DNA from: Actinomadura harenae
GTDB lineage: Bacteria > Actinomycetota > Actinomycetes > Streptosporangiales > Streptosporangiaceae
Length of the DNA stretch: 64,000 bases
Assembly (NCBI RefSeq): GCF_003696215.1
Contig: NZ_RFFG01000005.1
Location: forward strand, 1 to 64,000
Direction of reading: 5' to 3'
Shown: piece after piece, positions 63,856-64,000 of the stretch
How the letters are laid out: each line of letters starts with the position of its first letter
How positions within the stretch are numbered: the stretch's first letter is position 1
The notes under the pieces: generated by a model
What the model was told of the DNA's origin: nothing
Databases searched by the model: none
What the model saw: the letters and a program-made list of their open reading frames with translations, nothing else
Made by a program: the position numbers and the translations under genes

Positions 63856-63926
63856 TCAATCAGGTAGGGAATACCGACTATAGGGAGACGCCCCGCCGCG
63901 CCACCGAGGGCAACACGGCCGGACGG

Positions 63927-63990
63927 AAGGGCTGAAGGGCTGAAGGGCTGAAGGGCTCAAGGGCTCAAGGGCCGAAGGGCGGAAGGGTCA
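63927..63990. repeat. 8-bp tandem repeat (8 copies)
   Basis: Eight consecutive octamers: AAGGGCTG three times, AAGGGCTC twice, then AAGGGCCG, AAGGGCGG and AAGGGTCA, degenerating at the right end. It lies upstream of the TauD-like gene, near the window edge. Confidence 0.9.
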
Positions 63991-64000
63991 GGCGGACGGC

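Noticed and set aside
63927..63990. Possible CRISPR array
   Set aside because: The units are 8 bp and contiguous with no spacers, and no cas gene is present.

Overview
The window is very GC-rich, gene-dense DNA with strong third-position G/C bias, GTG and TTG starts and many 4-nt start/stop overlaps. With iron boxes of the IdeR/DmdR type, an F420-dependent (LLM) oxidoreductase, DUF2510, TIGR03086 and GtrA families and several probable leaderless messages, it looks like chromosomal DNA of a filamentous actinomycete. Gene content fits the Streptosporangiales/Thermomonosporaceae (Actinomadura-like), but that placement is an inference. No rRNA, integrase, transposase or CRISPR array was seen; one tRNA gene (Asn, GTT) is present.

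Layout, left half. 1-3.7 kb: siderophore-iron import locus (two FecCD permeases leftward, binding lipoprotein and siderophore-interacting reductase rightward) around a perfect IdeR box. 3.7-5.8 kb: WD40-like protein, GNAT, small lipoprotein. 5.98-9.0 kb: a solitary 1006-aa SF1 helicase with a C-terminal PLD nuclease and a DUF5710-like tail, resembling the type II Mokosh anti-phage protein. 9-14.5 kb: SnoaL-like protein/HxlR, an acyl-CoA ligase behind TetR palindromes, two coupled TetR genes and a divergent DHA2 efflux pump behind paired operators. 14.5-20.6 kb: frameshifted DUF2510 gene, phosphodiester glycosidase, tRNA-Asn, YtxH-like protein, a GH63-like hydrolase, DUF475 (TerC-like) and TerD. 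20.8-23.3 kb: efeO-efeB iron uptake with an IdeR-like box but no efeU. 23.4-27.6 kb: YbjQ, a primary-type sigma factor and dnaG, the latter with a remarkable Gly-rich linker.

Right half. 27.7-31.2 kb: MocR regulator/TIGR03086 protein, then a MerR regulator divergent from an LLM oxidoreductase with mirror-image MerR-type promoters. 31.2-38 kb: S33-type hydrolase and a Dpp/Opp operon (SBP, DppC, a tiny repeat ORF, DppB, fused DppD-DppF). 38-45 kb: GtrA, MFS, ferredoxin reductase-like flavoprotein, dGTPase, M48 protease, YdcF. 45-54.6 kb: pyruvate phosphate dikinase, GH15 enzyme, secreted 5'-nucleotidase, small secreted protein, glycyl-tRNA synthetase. 54.9-64 kb: secreted DUF1906 protein, ABM monooxygenase, a znuA-znuC-znuB-zur operon behind a Zur box, M4 metalloprotease, HNH-like lipoprotein, OsmC and a TauD-type dioxygenase.

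Metal homeostasis is the recurring theme: two iron systems with IdeR-type boxes and a zinc operon that encodes its own repressor. Several locally regulated genes (MerR/LLM pair, znuA, tauD-like) have a -10 element 6-7 nt before the start codon, which suggests leaderless transcripts whose operators sit inside the core promoter. Most of the window is ordinary core chromosome. The items most worth follow-up are the helicase-PLD protein, the 43-aa repeat ORF fitted between dppC and dppB, the mirror-image MerR promoters and the glycine-rich primase linker.
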